Source of the DNA: Phytophthora quininea | Taxonomy: Eukaryota; Oomycota; Peronosporomycetes; Peronosporales; Peronosporaceae | DNA length: 64,000 nucleotides | Assembly (NCBI GenBank): GCA_011947345.1 | Contig: JAAVTG010000519.1 | Location: 496,001 to 560,000, forward strand | Direction of reading: 5' to 3' | In this document: in pieces, positions 1 through 9,477 of the stretch | Position numbering within the stretch: position 1 is the first letter of the stretch | Layout of the letters: every line of letters starts with the position of its first letter | Notes under the pieces: generated by a model | Seen by the model: the letters and a program-made list of their open reading frames with translations, nothing else | Databases searched by the model: none | Told to the model about the DNA's origin: nothing | Translations under genes and position numbers: made by a program

Positions 1-135
1 CCTTTTGTTCTGATTGAATGCGTAGTCCTCCACGAAAAAGCGAAAATCGCCGCACGTAGCGAACACGTCGTCCAGGACGGGCTGATCTCGACCGTGAAGC
101 GAAAGTAAATCCAGCCCCTCTGCGTTGGAGCTCAT
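1..135 (-). CDS. N-terminal 45 residues of an unknown protein, cut by the window edge
   Basis: An ATG at 135-133 on the minus strand opens a frame that stays open for 45 codons to the left edge. The translation is protein-like (MSSNAEGLDLLSLHG..., then ...FRFFVEDYAFNQNKR at the edge), with mixed hydrophobic and acidic residues and no low complexity. The region upstream of the ATG (136-240) is AT-richer, as expected for a promoter. I do not recognise the family. Only the N-terminus is visible, so neither length nor function can be given. Confidence 0.45.
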   Translation of the reverse strand, partial: MSSNAEGLDLLSLHGRDQPVLDDVFATCGDFRFFVEDYAFNQNKR

Positions 136-481
136 ACTGGCGTGGGCCCGCCGTTAATGAAGAAAGACGAATGCTCCCCAGGCTGCTAAATATATTTTGA
201 AGAGACGCTACTACTTAAACTGCTGGGAGAAGGCGCGTTTATGCTACTTTTGATGGCATCTTGGCCCCGAGGGAAAATTGGTGATGTATTCTTGGCCCCG
301 AGCGATAAAGTTCCCAACTGCGGCTGTCGAGTCTAACCTGTCGTGCCCTGCGCTTTGATAAACACTCCTGCTGTCCTCGCTCGAACTCCGTCCAGCACGC
401 TCGACCTCCACCTGCAGTCCGTCCAGTAGTGACTCTCCGCGGTGCGTCCACGGCAGATCGCCACTCGTCCAGTGTCGTCCG

Positions 482-580
482 TCAACCAGAAGTTTACCCA
501 AGTGTGTCAACACTCCCTCCAGCCGATCGCTCAACCAGAAGTTTACCCAAGTGCTTCAACACTCCCTCCAGCCGCCGTCC
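482..580. repeat. two-unit minisatellite, period 49 bp
   Basis: A 49-bp unit starting tcaaccagaagtttaccca occurs at 482 and again at 531 with few differences. A third, more diverged version follows at about 610-660. The whole 430-1160 stretch is pyrimidine-rich. It is open in several frames only because it lacks stops, and none of those translations looks like a real protein. Confidence 0.7.
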
Positions 581-1239
581 AGTCCAGTTCCAGTGTCGTT
601 CGTCCAACTAGAGGTTTGTCCAAGCGCGTCACCGCTCGCCTCCAGTCGTCCGTCCGTCCAGTCCAGTTGCTAGCCCAAGACAAGTGGTGTCGTGCAGGCT
701 GTCGTCGTGTCGGTCCTCCCCAGTTGCTGCTGCTGCGAACTCGAGACTGCTTGCGTCCCAGGTCGCCGATTCCGAACTGAGGGCTCCGTGCCAGCCGGCA
801 TTCGCCGCGGGGCCTCCTTGTCCAGCAACGATCTTGCTTAAGCCGCCGGTTTCGCCGGCGCAATCGTCCGGAGCCGCCGCCACTTCGTATCCACAGTCAG
901 TCTGTTGCCGCTGCACCTCAACGTCGGCAGCCACCACCGCACTGTTTTCCAGCCAAAGCACCCCGTTGTGTTCCTCACACGCATCTTTGGACGCCCCTCC
1001 ACTCCTTGGTGGCTCGCTGTCGTGCTTGCCGCCGCATCCAACCAGCCATTCGCCGACGGTTCCTCGCTCGAGCGCCATACCGTCACCGGGCCTGACAGCT
1101 GCGTGTCCGTTGGAGATCGTGCCAGCCTTGTTACAGCGGTATCGTCAATTCTAACAATGTTGTGAGCGTACAGATGCTCAACAAAAACAAATCACTGAAG
1201 TGTGAATACAGACAAGGGGTGAATGCTCGATCTCAGACT
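581..1239. other. intergenic, no supported gene
   Basis: C-rich sequence with overlapping open frames on both strands, none of which shows domain-like composition. It may be the flank of the transposon relic that follows. Nothing further is seen. Confidence 0.4.
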
Positions 1240-1925
1240 GGAAATGAGGGCCAGGGAGACGATTCTGAGCTTTGGGGCATTTTTGCAAGTGCCTTTGGAG
1301 GGCGAACCGGCATTGGGGGACGACGATAGCCGATGGTGATACCGTATCGGACGAGACTGACGAGGAGCAGTCCTTCGACTCGCAACGAAACCGGCAAAGG
1401 GCATCTATCACACCAATTGCTAGTCTTGATGAGGCCATGAAAGATGGCATGAGTGCTATCGCAGCATCGCTGGGACCTGATGACAAGCTTGCAGACGTTC
1501 TTCAGGAGCAATTTCGGCCTCGGTGTGTGGAATGTAGATCACGTGCCTCGCCATGCGCCGTAATACCTTCAAAACTTGGTCAATGTACATTACAGCACTG
1601 GACTTGGACATGCCCACGAGAGACGCAGCGCTGTCGCGGTAGAAAGGTAAACTAGCGTCACGGCCATGCGTTTGTGAATACCGAACTTGGTGTTGTGATG
1701 AATACGGTCTTTTCAGTGCTGCTGAAAACGGGTCACCACGGCAAGAAAGGTGCGCTTATCACAGCGCGTTTTGTGATGGAACCACTTGGTCTTTGTACTG
1801 TTCATGGCCTTGTCAAAAGCTGTAGATGCGAACGTACTGACATGCTCTCTTAGCATCCCACCGAGCCTTCGACGGTCACTGCACAGAGCTGTGATGGCTG
1901 CGCAAACGCACTGCAGCACACACAA
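1240..1925 (-). pseudogene. decayed PIF/Harbinger-like transposase relic
   Basis: Reading the minus strand in three frames gives an interrupted but coherent sequence. A KYRIHHNTKFGIHKRMAVTL-like segment (around 1690) leads into YLSTAT and, one frame over, ASLVGMSKSSAVMYIDQVLK, a helix-turn-helix-like stretch. Further down, FMASSRLAIGVIDALCRFR resembles the 'GvIDGt..pi' region that precedes the first catalytic Asp in PIF/Harbinger (DDE_Tnp_4) transposases. Frameshifts at about 1635 and a stop near 1465 break it. The order of pieces fits that family, but no complete DDE triad is visible, so the assignment is tentative. Confidence 0.38.
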
Positions 1926-2194
1926 TACCCACCGTCGTTTTGACTGCCATTCCTACGGAAACGCTAAATCAGTTGTCAGTTGTGCTGGTTCTTCTTTTCC
2001 CGAGTGAGTGAAAAGAAGTAATAAAAGGAGGGTGGGAACCGGGAGAGAATGCAAATTCGTTCCCACTTCAGAACGCCTCATGGAGGAGTTCTGAGCACCC
2101 GATACAGAACGGGTGTTATGCCGAAAGCCGTTCCGAGTACTCCGAACCAATAAGCAGTTGCTATTTTCCGGTCAGTTTTTCTACTTAGATAAGC

Positions 2195-3330
2195 CTAAAT
2201 TGAAGAGTGAGAGAGCTGACGAAGACAACACGTCGACATCGTTCGTAGATATCATCCCGGTGTCGTCGCGGGTGTTTTCGGGGTCGCGACAGTGATAGCA
2301 GTTGTCGAGATATCACAGACATTGCAGCCGTCGGGGTTGCTTCGATACTCACGGGGAAGCCACAACACGGGGTCTCTGCGGGCTCACCTTGACTCACATG
2401 GCCGTGATAACACATGCGAGGCGGCCGTTAATCGCCCGGGTCAACAACGGATTCGCCCCCACTGACTGCTGTTTATGCGAAGGCTGCCAGCGAGTGTCCG
2501 GGGCGAGTGTTCGAACAGCGAACGTCCCAATCGGGGGAGGATTTAACCACAGTATCGTCGTCGATATCTTGGGTCTTGGTGTGCGCTCTGCTTCACCAAC
2601 CGGACACCGTCGTGGGCTGTGTCATAGTTTCCGACGACACAGCCATGGACTCGATCGAATTAGAGTATTGACGGGCTGCGGCCCACCACGCCTCACAGTC
2701 CGACCAACCAACGTTGTCGAGAAACAAATTGTTCGGTTCGTTCAAGTTCATTATTGTACAGTGGTCTAGTCTGCAGCTTGAGAGGAGGCACTCAATCGAC
2801 GCAGTTACGTATAAGTTGGCTCTATGGTGGGGACCCCGCAATCGACCCGGGGTGGCGATAGATAGTGAGCGCGCGCTTAGAAGTTGGACTCGCAGTCCTT
2901 GCCCTTGGGACTGTCGGTCGACGGCGCGGCAGTGGTGGCGGCAGGCGTCGCGGCCGGGGTCGGCGCGTCCGTAGCAGGGGCCTCGGTGACCGGGGCGACC
3001 GTCGCAGGCGTCTCGGTCTCGGTCTCGGTCTCGGGCGTCGCGGTGGTCGGAGCGGGCGTCGCCGCGGGGGCCTCGGTCTCCGCCTCGCCCTGCACCTGGT
3101 CCTCGTTCTGAGCCGCATCCTGCTGCGTCGTCGAGCCGCTCGAGGCAGCACCGTCGCACTGCTCGGCGTCGCCCGACCCGAAGTCCTGCGTCCAGTAGTG
3201 CTTGTACGTGCTGTCGGCGTTGAAGGCGTACGCCGTGCCGAACATGGTGTAGTCGCCCATGATGTTCTCGTAGTGCTCGGGCGAGTTGATCCACGCCACC
3301 ATCACGGCGTCCACGTCCACCTGGCCGGCA
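2195..3330. repeat. dispersed duplicate of a CAP-gene segment (direct repeat, left copy)
   Basis: This stretch matches 23957-25083 almost base for base: the intergenic sequence between a short and a long CAP gene plus the 3' half of the long gene. From about 2505 it also matches 6185-7010 in the same orientation. The match stops abruptly at 3330, where the CAP coding sequence is cut and unrelated DNA begins. Confidence 0.85.
2877..3330 (-). pseudogene. truncated CAP/PR-1-like secreted protein gene (3' half only)
   Basis: The frame runs from the codons for GQVDVDAVMVAWINSPEHY through HYWTQDF and the Thr/Pro/Glu-rich tail to the terminal KDCESNF and a TAA at 2877. It is nearly identical to the intact gene at 6563-7375. 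The signal peptide and first half of the CAP domain are missing, because homology breaks at 3330. No promoter or start codon precedes the remnant, so it is a 3' fragment left by segmental duplication. Confidence 0.85.
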
Positions 3331-3499
3331 GCAATCTTCGCGTGACGCAGGGCGCGGCTGAGACTGCGCTGTTCATGGATTTCAACGGCGCCTTGGCCTG
3401 GAGCTCCAGGTCACGAGCTTCGAACGGGACCGAGGCTTTGAACATTTCCGAAATGGCTGCCTTCAGATCGCCCACCGACTTACTCGGATCAAAGTAGAC
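3331..3499 (-). pseudogene. fragment resembling the N-terminal LFLAK region of a Crinkler (CRN)
   Basis: Immediately beyond the CAP breakpoint the minus strand encodes VYFDPSKSVGDLKAAISEMF..., then ARDLELQAK. The spacing of 'SVGDLKxAI' and 'DLELxxAK' is that of the ubiquitin-like N-terminal domain of oomycete CRN proteins (SVxDLKxAI ... LQLFLAK). The signal is about 45 residues long, opens after a stop codon and has no start, so it is at best a relic. A generic ubiquitin-like fragment is the alternative. Confidence 0.3.
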
Positions 3500-3585
3500 T
3501 CACGCAACGACGTGTAGTGCGCTTGGTGCGACAGATTCGGGAATGAGAACAAGCTAATGTGAAGCGATGTTAAAAGTCTATCGCT

Positions 3586-5821
3586 TTACAAGATCTTCAA
3601 CTTCTTGGTATTTCCGAGCAAATGCTTGATGTCCATAATGTTCATCGTCGAGAGCGCGTCGTCCACTGCGTATTCCGTCATTCCCGAAGCGTTCCTGCTA
3701 AACTTGCCTGGCTTGTCTTCGTCGACCACGATCAACTTCCCGTACGTAGTCTCGGCGTAAATGCGTAGAGTTTTCTCAAACAAACTCTTGTGTTCAGCGA
3801 TGGCGTCCTTTTCGTCGACTACAGCTTCCTTTGTTCTCGATTTCGTGGTCGAAAGTCCATTGTCTTCCGCTGCAACCGCGTACTTCGTGCGTCTCGAGCC
3901 AGACTTTTGCTTTTCTGCACAGTCGAGTCGTCGCTACGCTGTGTCAGGAGCTCCATCGATCGAGCTTTCTTGATCAAGTACCGAAGCTCAACGGGTCCCG
4001 ACGAGAAGCCATTGCCATGGAAAATATGGTCGACTGCCAGCGTCACCATTCCACTAGGCCCCGACTGATTCATTTGTTGGAGAACGCACCCAAGTGAGCA
4101 GTTCGCAGTAGCCACCTCGTCCTCAACGAGTTTCTTGTCGAACGGGTCGATGCCGATTGATTCCATGACGGTCGCAGCATCCCATCCAACAAACATATAC
4201 CGCTTCTGGATCAACCGCAGCAAATTGTTGTTGGCCGCGTATTTGTAGGGAGTTGCCAGCATCGCCGCGCCAAACAGCCCACCGCCGGCCGTCAACAAGC
4301 ACATGATGACGGTGAAGTCGCACATGATCTCACTGTGCCAGAAACTCGCTACTTCCGGATCACCGCCGAAAATCCCTCGACTAGCGTACGGCGGATTGAC
4401 CATGAATGTTGTGCCGCCGTGAAGCTTTAGCAGCATGTAAAGAAGAAAGCACAGCATCAAGCTGTATACCTTGTAGCTTACGAACAGCGCGCTCGAGTCG
4501 ACATACCACTCCATTGTATCTCGAGTCTGCGGTCGGATCATCTTCATCGCTTTCAACGACCGCACGGCCATTTTCAAGATCAGTCGCACTAGTGTGTGGA
4601 CAAAGCACATGAGCCAAGTCAATCGCGTGAGTGCCGAGGCCAAGAAGACGAAGTTCTCAAAATTGACGTGCAAGCTCAGCATCCACGTGCCCATTTCGTA
4701 CACGCTGTACGTCATGCGGATACTCACGAGGGCGTCGAGCATACTGAGGACGATGTAGAGCCAGTGGTTGATCCACATATCGGACGCCATGATGACTTTG
4801 CCTTTCATCCTGATGATCATGGCGTCGTCGTCCGCTGCCCACGTCGAAAGCCACGAGAAAGGAATGACGTAGCGGAAGTACCGGCGAGCGCCTTCAAAGC
4901 GCAATTTCGACGGCACGTACTCGACCACCCGCGTTTGTAAGATAGCGTTGACTATTCCCCGAATGACTAACACCAGCGTCACGATACCGTACGAGTACGT
5001 CACAAATGCAGCGAACCATCCCGTCTGGTCGATCGCCACCTTCACTTGACCGAGTTGATCGACCGGTGCGGTCTGAAAGAGACCGTAATACTTGTCGCTA
5101 TTGATGAGTCTTGGCACGGCCCAACATTTGCTGCTCTGGATCTCGATGTGGTAGCTACCTCCCGCCCAAAAGGATTGGTGCACCAGCAGATCCGTCACGT
5201 ACGTGAACGAGCTAAACGGTCGACCGATACAGCGCATAAATGGCGTACCGACCATGCCAAAATCTCCAGGAACGCCACTTTGAATCGATCGGTTTTCTTT
5301 GAGGTTTTCAAACTCGTCCAGGATGAAGCGGTAGCAATCCTCTGTCACGTTGTTTCTCGTCTGGACGCACTCGTCGTACCAGTCCGGTAAGAAGTTGATG
5401 ACGTCGCACTTTGGGGCGGAAATGCTGTGGAAATAGTACTGCGATCGACGGGCTCCCGTACCCCAGAAATCGTCAAAGTAAACGGCCGTGTGGGTAATGT
5501 TGATGGAGTTGACGCGCATACAAGTGCTGCGATCTTCGCCCAAGTTGTCCGGCCCACGAGTTGGAGCCGTGAAAACCGGTAGCTCTCCCCGACGCTCGTC
5601 AAGTTGGTGAGCGTGTCGAGATCGAGCAGGTCGTCTCGAACGAGGCCGTAGTTGATGCGCTTCTCCTGCAGTCGAGCTCGAATTTCATCGTATCGACCGG
5701 TCACGAACACGACGATGGGGTTCTCGCGAAGACCTGTGACCAGAGTGAGGACGGCTGAGGCGACGTTGACAAGTAGAACGATGAGCTTCCGCAACGAGAA
5801 CTGGCGAAGGTCTGTCTTCAT
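3586..5821 (-). CDS. large multi-pass membrane protein, reading frame broken twice
   Basis: Three consecutive minus-strand frames make one protein of about 745 residues. The first part (ATG at 5821, MKTDLRQFSLRKLIVLLVNV...) has a hydrophobic N-terminal anchor followed by a hydrophilic, probably lumenal or extracellular region with possible glycosylation sites (NVT, NIT). The middle part (to 3819) has several long hydrophobic segments, such as those near 4980-4890, 4720, 4630, 4460 and 4290. The last part (3586-3855, ...IYAETTYGKLIVVDEDKP...KKLKIL) is a soluble tail. The frame changes near 5590-5560 and near 3845 each need one extra base and have no usable GT-AG intron. I infer one gene with two one-base deletions. 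The family is not recognised. It looks like the large oomycete-specific membrane proteins, and no transporter motif is visible. Confidence 0.6.
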
Positions 5822-5942
5822 TGGCCGGCACGTGTGTAGTCGTCAAGTTACGAAGTGAGGAGGTGCTGTCCGGTCGGTCCCGAAAAATCGCAGGAAACGG
5901 ATTTGAGTCAACACTGCCCAGAAATACTCGTTCTGGCCACAA

Positions 5943-6184
5943 TGGCCTTGTTAACTAGCAGCCGTTGTTAACTACTCCGGCGTCCGACTCGGCAAATGTG
6001 CGATGTTGACCATGTTAACAAGTGAAAAATGTTTTCATTCGAGGACTTGCATGAAAACTCTGCAAGTGCGATGCAGATAGATTGGTGGCGGCGGAAAGCA
6101 TGTCAATGCTTGGGGTCCACGGCCGTAGTGTTGGAAAAGATCTCGATCAAAAAACGCGTAGAGATCCATCGAAGCATATCGGTC
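5943..6184. other. intergenic
   Basis: AT-richer spacer upstream of the membrane-protein gene and left of the CAP duplicate. No gene or repeat is recognised. Confidence 0.4.
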
Positions 6185-7425
6185 GCGGGGCGAGTGTTCG
6201 AACAGCGAACGTCCCAATCGGGGAGGATTTAACCACAGTATCGTCGTCGATATCTTGGGTCTTGGTGTGCGCTCTGCTTCACCAACCGGACACCGTCGTG
6301 GGCTGTGTCATAGTTTCCGACGACACAGCCATGGACTCGATCGAATTAGAGTATTGACGGGCTGCGGCCCACCACGCCTCACAGTCCGACCAACCAACGT
6401 TGTCGAGAAACAAATTGTTCGGTTCGTTCAAGTTCATTATTGTACAGTGGTCTAGTCTGCAGCTTGAGAGGAGGCACTCAATCGACGCAGTTACGTATAA
6501 GTTGGCTCTATGGTGGGGACCCCGCAATCGACCCGGGGTGGCGATAGATAGTGAGCGCGCGCTTAGAAGTTGGACTCGCAGTCCTTGCCCTTGGGACTGT
6601 CGGTCGACGGCGCGGCAGTGGTGGCGGCAGGCGTCGCGGCCGGGGTCGGCGCGTCCGTAGCAGGGGCCTCGGTGACCGGGGCGACCGTCGCAGGCGTCTC
6701 GGTCTCGGTCTCGGTCTCGGGCGTCGCGGTGGTCGGAGCGGGCGTCGCCGCGGGGGCCTCGGTCTCCGCCTCGCCCTGCACCTGGTCCTCGTTCTGAGCC
6801 GCATCCTGCTGCGTCGTCGAGCCGCTCGAGGCAGCACCGTCGCACTGCTCGGCGTCGCCCGACCCGAAGTCCTGCGTCCAGTAGTGCTTGTACGTGCTGT
6901 CGGCGTTGAAGGCGTACGCCGTGCCGAACATGGTGTAGTCGCCCATGATGTTCTCGTAGTGCTCGGGCGAGTTGATCCACGCCACCATCACGGCGTCCAC
7001 GTCCACCTGGCCGGCGGCCACGTTCTCGGCCACGGCGCTCCAGTCGTAACCGGCCTGCGTGATGCGCTGCGACATCGTGGAGCCGTCCGAGCCGTCGTGG
7101 GCCATGTAGTTCTTGGCGGCCATGTCGTCCGAGTGGCGCTGCGCCGCCGAGTGCAGCTTCTTGTTCATGCAGAGCGCCGACAGGCCCTTGGTGGCGCGCT
7201 CCTTGTTGACGGCCGCCAGCATGGCCGACGCGTACTGGTCGATGGACGTGTAGGTGGCGGTGTCCGTGGACGTGGTGTCGCCGAGGTTGCGCTCGGCGCG
7301 CAGGTTGGCGGCGTCACTGGAGGCGGCGGCCAGCACGAGCAACAGGGCGAGCGAGGACTTCACGGTGGCCATCATTTTGAATTGGTAGGGGTGGTGGTTG
7401 TGTTGATGGAAGACGGCAAATTGAA
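6185..7425. repeat. dispersed duplicate of a CAP-gene segment (direct repeat, right copy)
   Basis: Starts at ggggcgagtgttcg and matches 24256-25495, including the 3' flank, the whole CAP gene and a short part of its promoter. Its first 830 bp also match 2505-3330 directly. Divergence sets in about 50 bp upstream of the CAP start codon. Confidence 0.85.
6563..7375 (-). CDS. secreted CAP/PR-1-like protein, intact (270 aa)
   Basis: The double ATG at 7375-7370 begins a 22-residue signal peptide (MMATVKSSLALLLVLAAASS), followed by NLRAERNL and a CAP (SCP/PR-1, PF00188) domain at about residues 46-172. Visible landmarks are H81 in the RHSDDM segment, E117 in AENVAAG, the EHYENIMGDYTMFGTAY segment (138-154) and HYWTQDF (164-170), which stands where classical CAP proteins have HYTQxVW. 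Residues 180-262 are a Thr/Pro/Glu-rich, probably extended tail, and the protein ends KDCESNF. CAP proteins are secreted and often bind sterols or act at the cell surface. A role in host interaction is inferred. It is nearly identical to the genes at 24632 and 26684, so it is a recent duplicate. An upstream in-frame GTG-like extension exists but would bury the signal peptide, so I chose the ATG. Confidence 0.92.
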   Translation of the reverse strand: MMATVKSSLALLLVLAAASSDAANLRAERNLGDTTSTDTATYTSIDQYASAMLAAVNKERATKGLSALCMNKKLHSAAQRHSDDMAAKNYMAHDGSDGSTMSQRITQAGYDWSAVAENVAAGQVDVDAVMVAWINSPEHYENIMGDYTMFGTAYAFNADSTYKHYWTQDFGSGDAEQCDGAASSGSTTQQDAAQNEDQVQGEAETEAPAATPAPTTATPETETETETPATVAPVTEAPATDAPTPAATPAATTAAPSTDSPKGKDCESNF

Positions 7426-7874
7426 GATTGATTCGAATGGAGTGACCGAGCAATGCCGACTTGGCGCAGCACTTCGCACAATGTCCCTTGCCTCGGCCGC
7501 AGACGGACAGGAACACATGACGTTAGTGTCCGAAGTGATCGACCGTCAATACGCTGCGGCCCACGAGATCCCGCTCCACGTGCTGCTGACGAACACTGCA
7601 ACGAGTCACGCCAGACTCGATCTCACGAAAGTCTCCGCCTGCTGTCGACAGGGAAGTTCGGAACATCGAAAAGCTCCGGTCTCTGTTATATTGTCGTAAC
7701 GGAATCACACAGAGGTGAGTGAGGTGCTGCCTAACCGACGCCGGCGTTGTTGTTTGTGCTGCCTCAAAACAAGCTGCAGCGAAAGCCCTTCCACGTGTCG
7801 TAGTAATTATTACAATACGTTTACAATATCACGATAACATTATTCCTATTGTGATAATTGGACCGCCGCCAGCC
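7426..7874. other. intergenic region between divergent CAP and Nepro-like genes
   Basis: The left part is unique DNA upstream of the CAP gene and differs from the promoters of its near-identical paralogues. The right part, with AT-rich runs near 7800-7860, is the likely promoter of the gene at 7875. No RNA gene or repeat is seen. Confidence 0.4.
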
Positions 7875-8576
7875 ATGGACGCTACGTCGATGGAGAGCTC
7901 TCTGCAGCAGCAACTGTGCCACGACGCCGTCTCAGTGGACGACCTGCTGCGCTTGCTAAGCCAGGAGATCACTCTGTTCCAGCGCACCATGTACAAGAAC
8001 CACAGCCAGCACCGTCGCGCCTTCTACTTCCAGAACCTGCAGCAGGTGAAGCGACTGCTGCGAGATTTCAAAGTGGACGCGTTGTCGGCAACGTTTACAG
8101 AGGCGACAGCAGTCCTTAAGCAATTCCAATTGCAATCGGGAGTGCACCACATCAGTTGGAAGACGTTGGCGTCGGAACTGAAGACCGCCACGGACTCGGT
8201 GCTGCGGAAACTGGTGGCGGTCTCAAACGTGTCGGCGGAGGTGATCCGAGCAACGCAAAAGGCCTATAAAAGTACGGTGATGTTGGAGTGGTCGTTTGAC
8301 AGGATGACAAACTGATGATGGTGCTTGGTAGGTTTGAAGGTGCAGTTCGAGATGACGTACTTCATGCCGTTCGCACTCATGATGAACAGCGTCCTGGGTC
8401 GAATGACGGTGCTGTTCAAAACGGCACTGGTGAGGAGTATTGAGCTGCATGGAGGCGTGACGATGCTGTACTTGAACGAAGTGACTAAGTCAAACCCGTT
8501 GCGAGCCAAAGTGACGGCCGTGCAGCTTCAAGGGTATCGGATTCCAGCGGGTGTCCTTCAAATTGCCAACATATAA
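7875..8576 (+). CDS. Nepro/RMP1-like nucleolar protein, two exons (210 aa)
   Basis: Exon 1 is 7875-8276 and exon 2 is 8346-8576. The 69-nt intron begins gtgatg, contains ctgat near its 3' end and ends gtgcag, joining in phase 0. The protein is mostly helical. It carries the segment LFQRTMYKNHSQHRRAFYFQ and then LQQVKRLLRDF, typical of the N-terminal domain of Nepro (nucleolus and neural progenitor protein) and of related RNase MRP subunit Rmp1-like proteins. After the junction, TYFMPFALMMNSVLGRM matches the second conserved block. This family takes part in rRNA processing. Its identity here rests on motif spacing only. Start: first ATG after the AT-rich promoter, in the context gccATGg. Confidence 0.6.
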
Positions 8577-8732
8577 AGGCTACAAAGCAGCAAACACACA
8601 CACATGCTCATACACGACGTAAAATACATGATTGAATCTCGCGGAAAGCGAACCAAAATGCAGCCGTCTCCAATTCCGTTGATCTGAGGGCAAAAAAATG
8701 GAGCAGCACGAACGCAACAATGCAGTCTAACT

Positions 8733-9369
8733 TCACAGCGCCGTCGCTAGATTGGGGTACCCCACCACCGTCTTGTGGAACTCGACCACTCCCTAAAAGC
8801 AAACAACAATCAATCAGCACAATATAATCATGAAGAACTTCTCTCAATTGCCTCACCTGCTGACTCAAGTCCAGCACTCTGGTCGTCATGTCCTCATCCA
8901 TCTCCACCTGCACTCCAATGGTGCGCATCGAGGGCGCTACACAACAACAAAATAATAATTAAAGTCGTTAATATATACCAATTCTAAAACGACCATAGCA
9001 ATTAGCCACTTACCAACACACGTGCAGTTCTTTTGGACAGCCCGCAGCGATTGCACTTGTAGTTGGACGGCACGAGCGGGCACACGTGGCCCTTCTTGGG
9101 CTCTCCACACTAAGGAAATAGCATACCAAGTTTAGAAAACCAAAGGTCTTTGAAAAACATGGGTTCGGACCCACCTTGCTGCACCGGTAGTTGCCTCGGT
9201 TGCGGTTCTTGGCCGTCAGGTCGTTGATGGCGTCCAGGCCCAGCGCCTTGCCGTCCTGCAGCTGATCCATGAAGCTGGCGCTCTGGTCTCCGCCCATGAC
9301 GGGCATGGCGCCCATGCTGTAGTCCATCATCCCCATGGCGTTCACGTCCATCCCGTTGTTCATGTTCAT
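8733..9369 (-). CDS. small CxxC zinc-binding protein, four exons (140 aa)
   Basis: Exons are 9369-9175, 9109-9022, 8936-8857 and 8792-8733. The joins preserve one frame of 140 codons. The N-terminus is Met/Gly/Asn-rich, then a zinc-knuckle-like core reads YRCSKCGEPKKGHVC followed by NYKCNRCGLSKRT, giving CxxC...C and CxxC pairs. A helical C-terminus follows (TIGVQVEMDEDMTTRVLDLS, then a short last exon with VVEFHKTVVGYP). The second intron must use the donor GTGTGT at 9021. The stronger-looking GTAAGT eight bases on would shift the frame. The 'CSKCGxPKxGHxC' pattern recurs in plant and oomycete zinc proteins, but no specific function is known to me. It shares a 108-bp divergent promoter with Nup62, suggesting co-regulation. 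Confidence 0.7.
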
Positions 9370-9477
9370 CGTTCGAAGAAAGAAATTTGAAAGGAAAAGA
9401 GAATACTGTAGCTAAACTCAGATCTAGATATCGTAATCCCAAATCCACACACACATCGACCAACGAGCTCTGGGGCC

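Noticed and set aside
429..1154. Several overlapping open frames of 60-156 codons
   Set aside because: Pyrimidine-rich, repeat-derived sequence. All three plus frames and two minus frames are open, so no frame is preferred.
2593..3294. 233-codon minus-strand open frame repeated at 6279, 24348 and, in part, elsewhere
   Set aside because: It runs through the CAP coding region in another frame and its Arg/Pro/His-rich translation is the shadow of a GC-rich gene.
6551..7699. 382-codon plus-strand frame antisense to the CAP gene
   Set aside because: The translation is dominated by Arg, Gly, His and Val from the complement of the CAP gene. The sense strand has a signal peptide and domain motifs.
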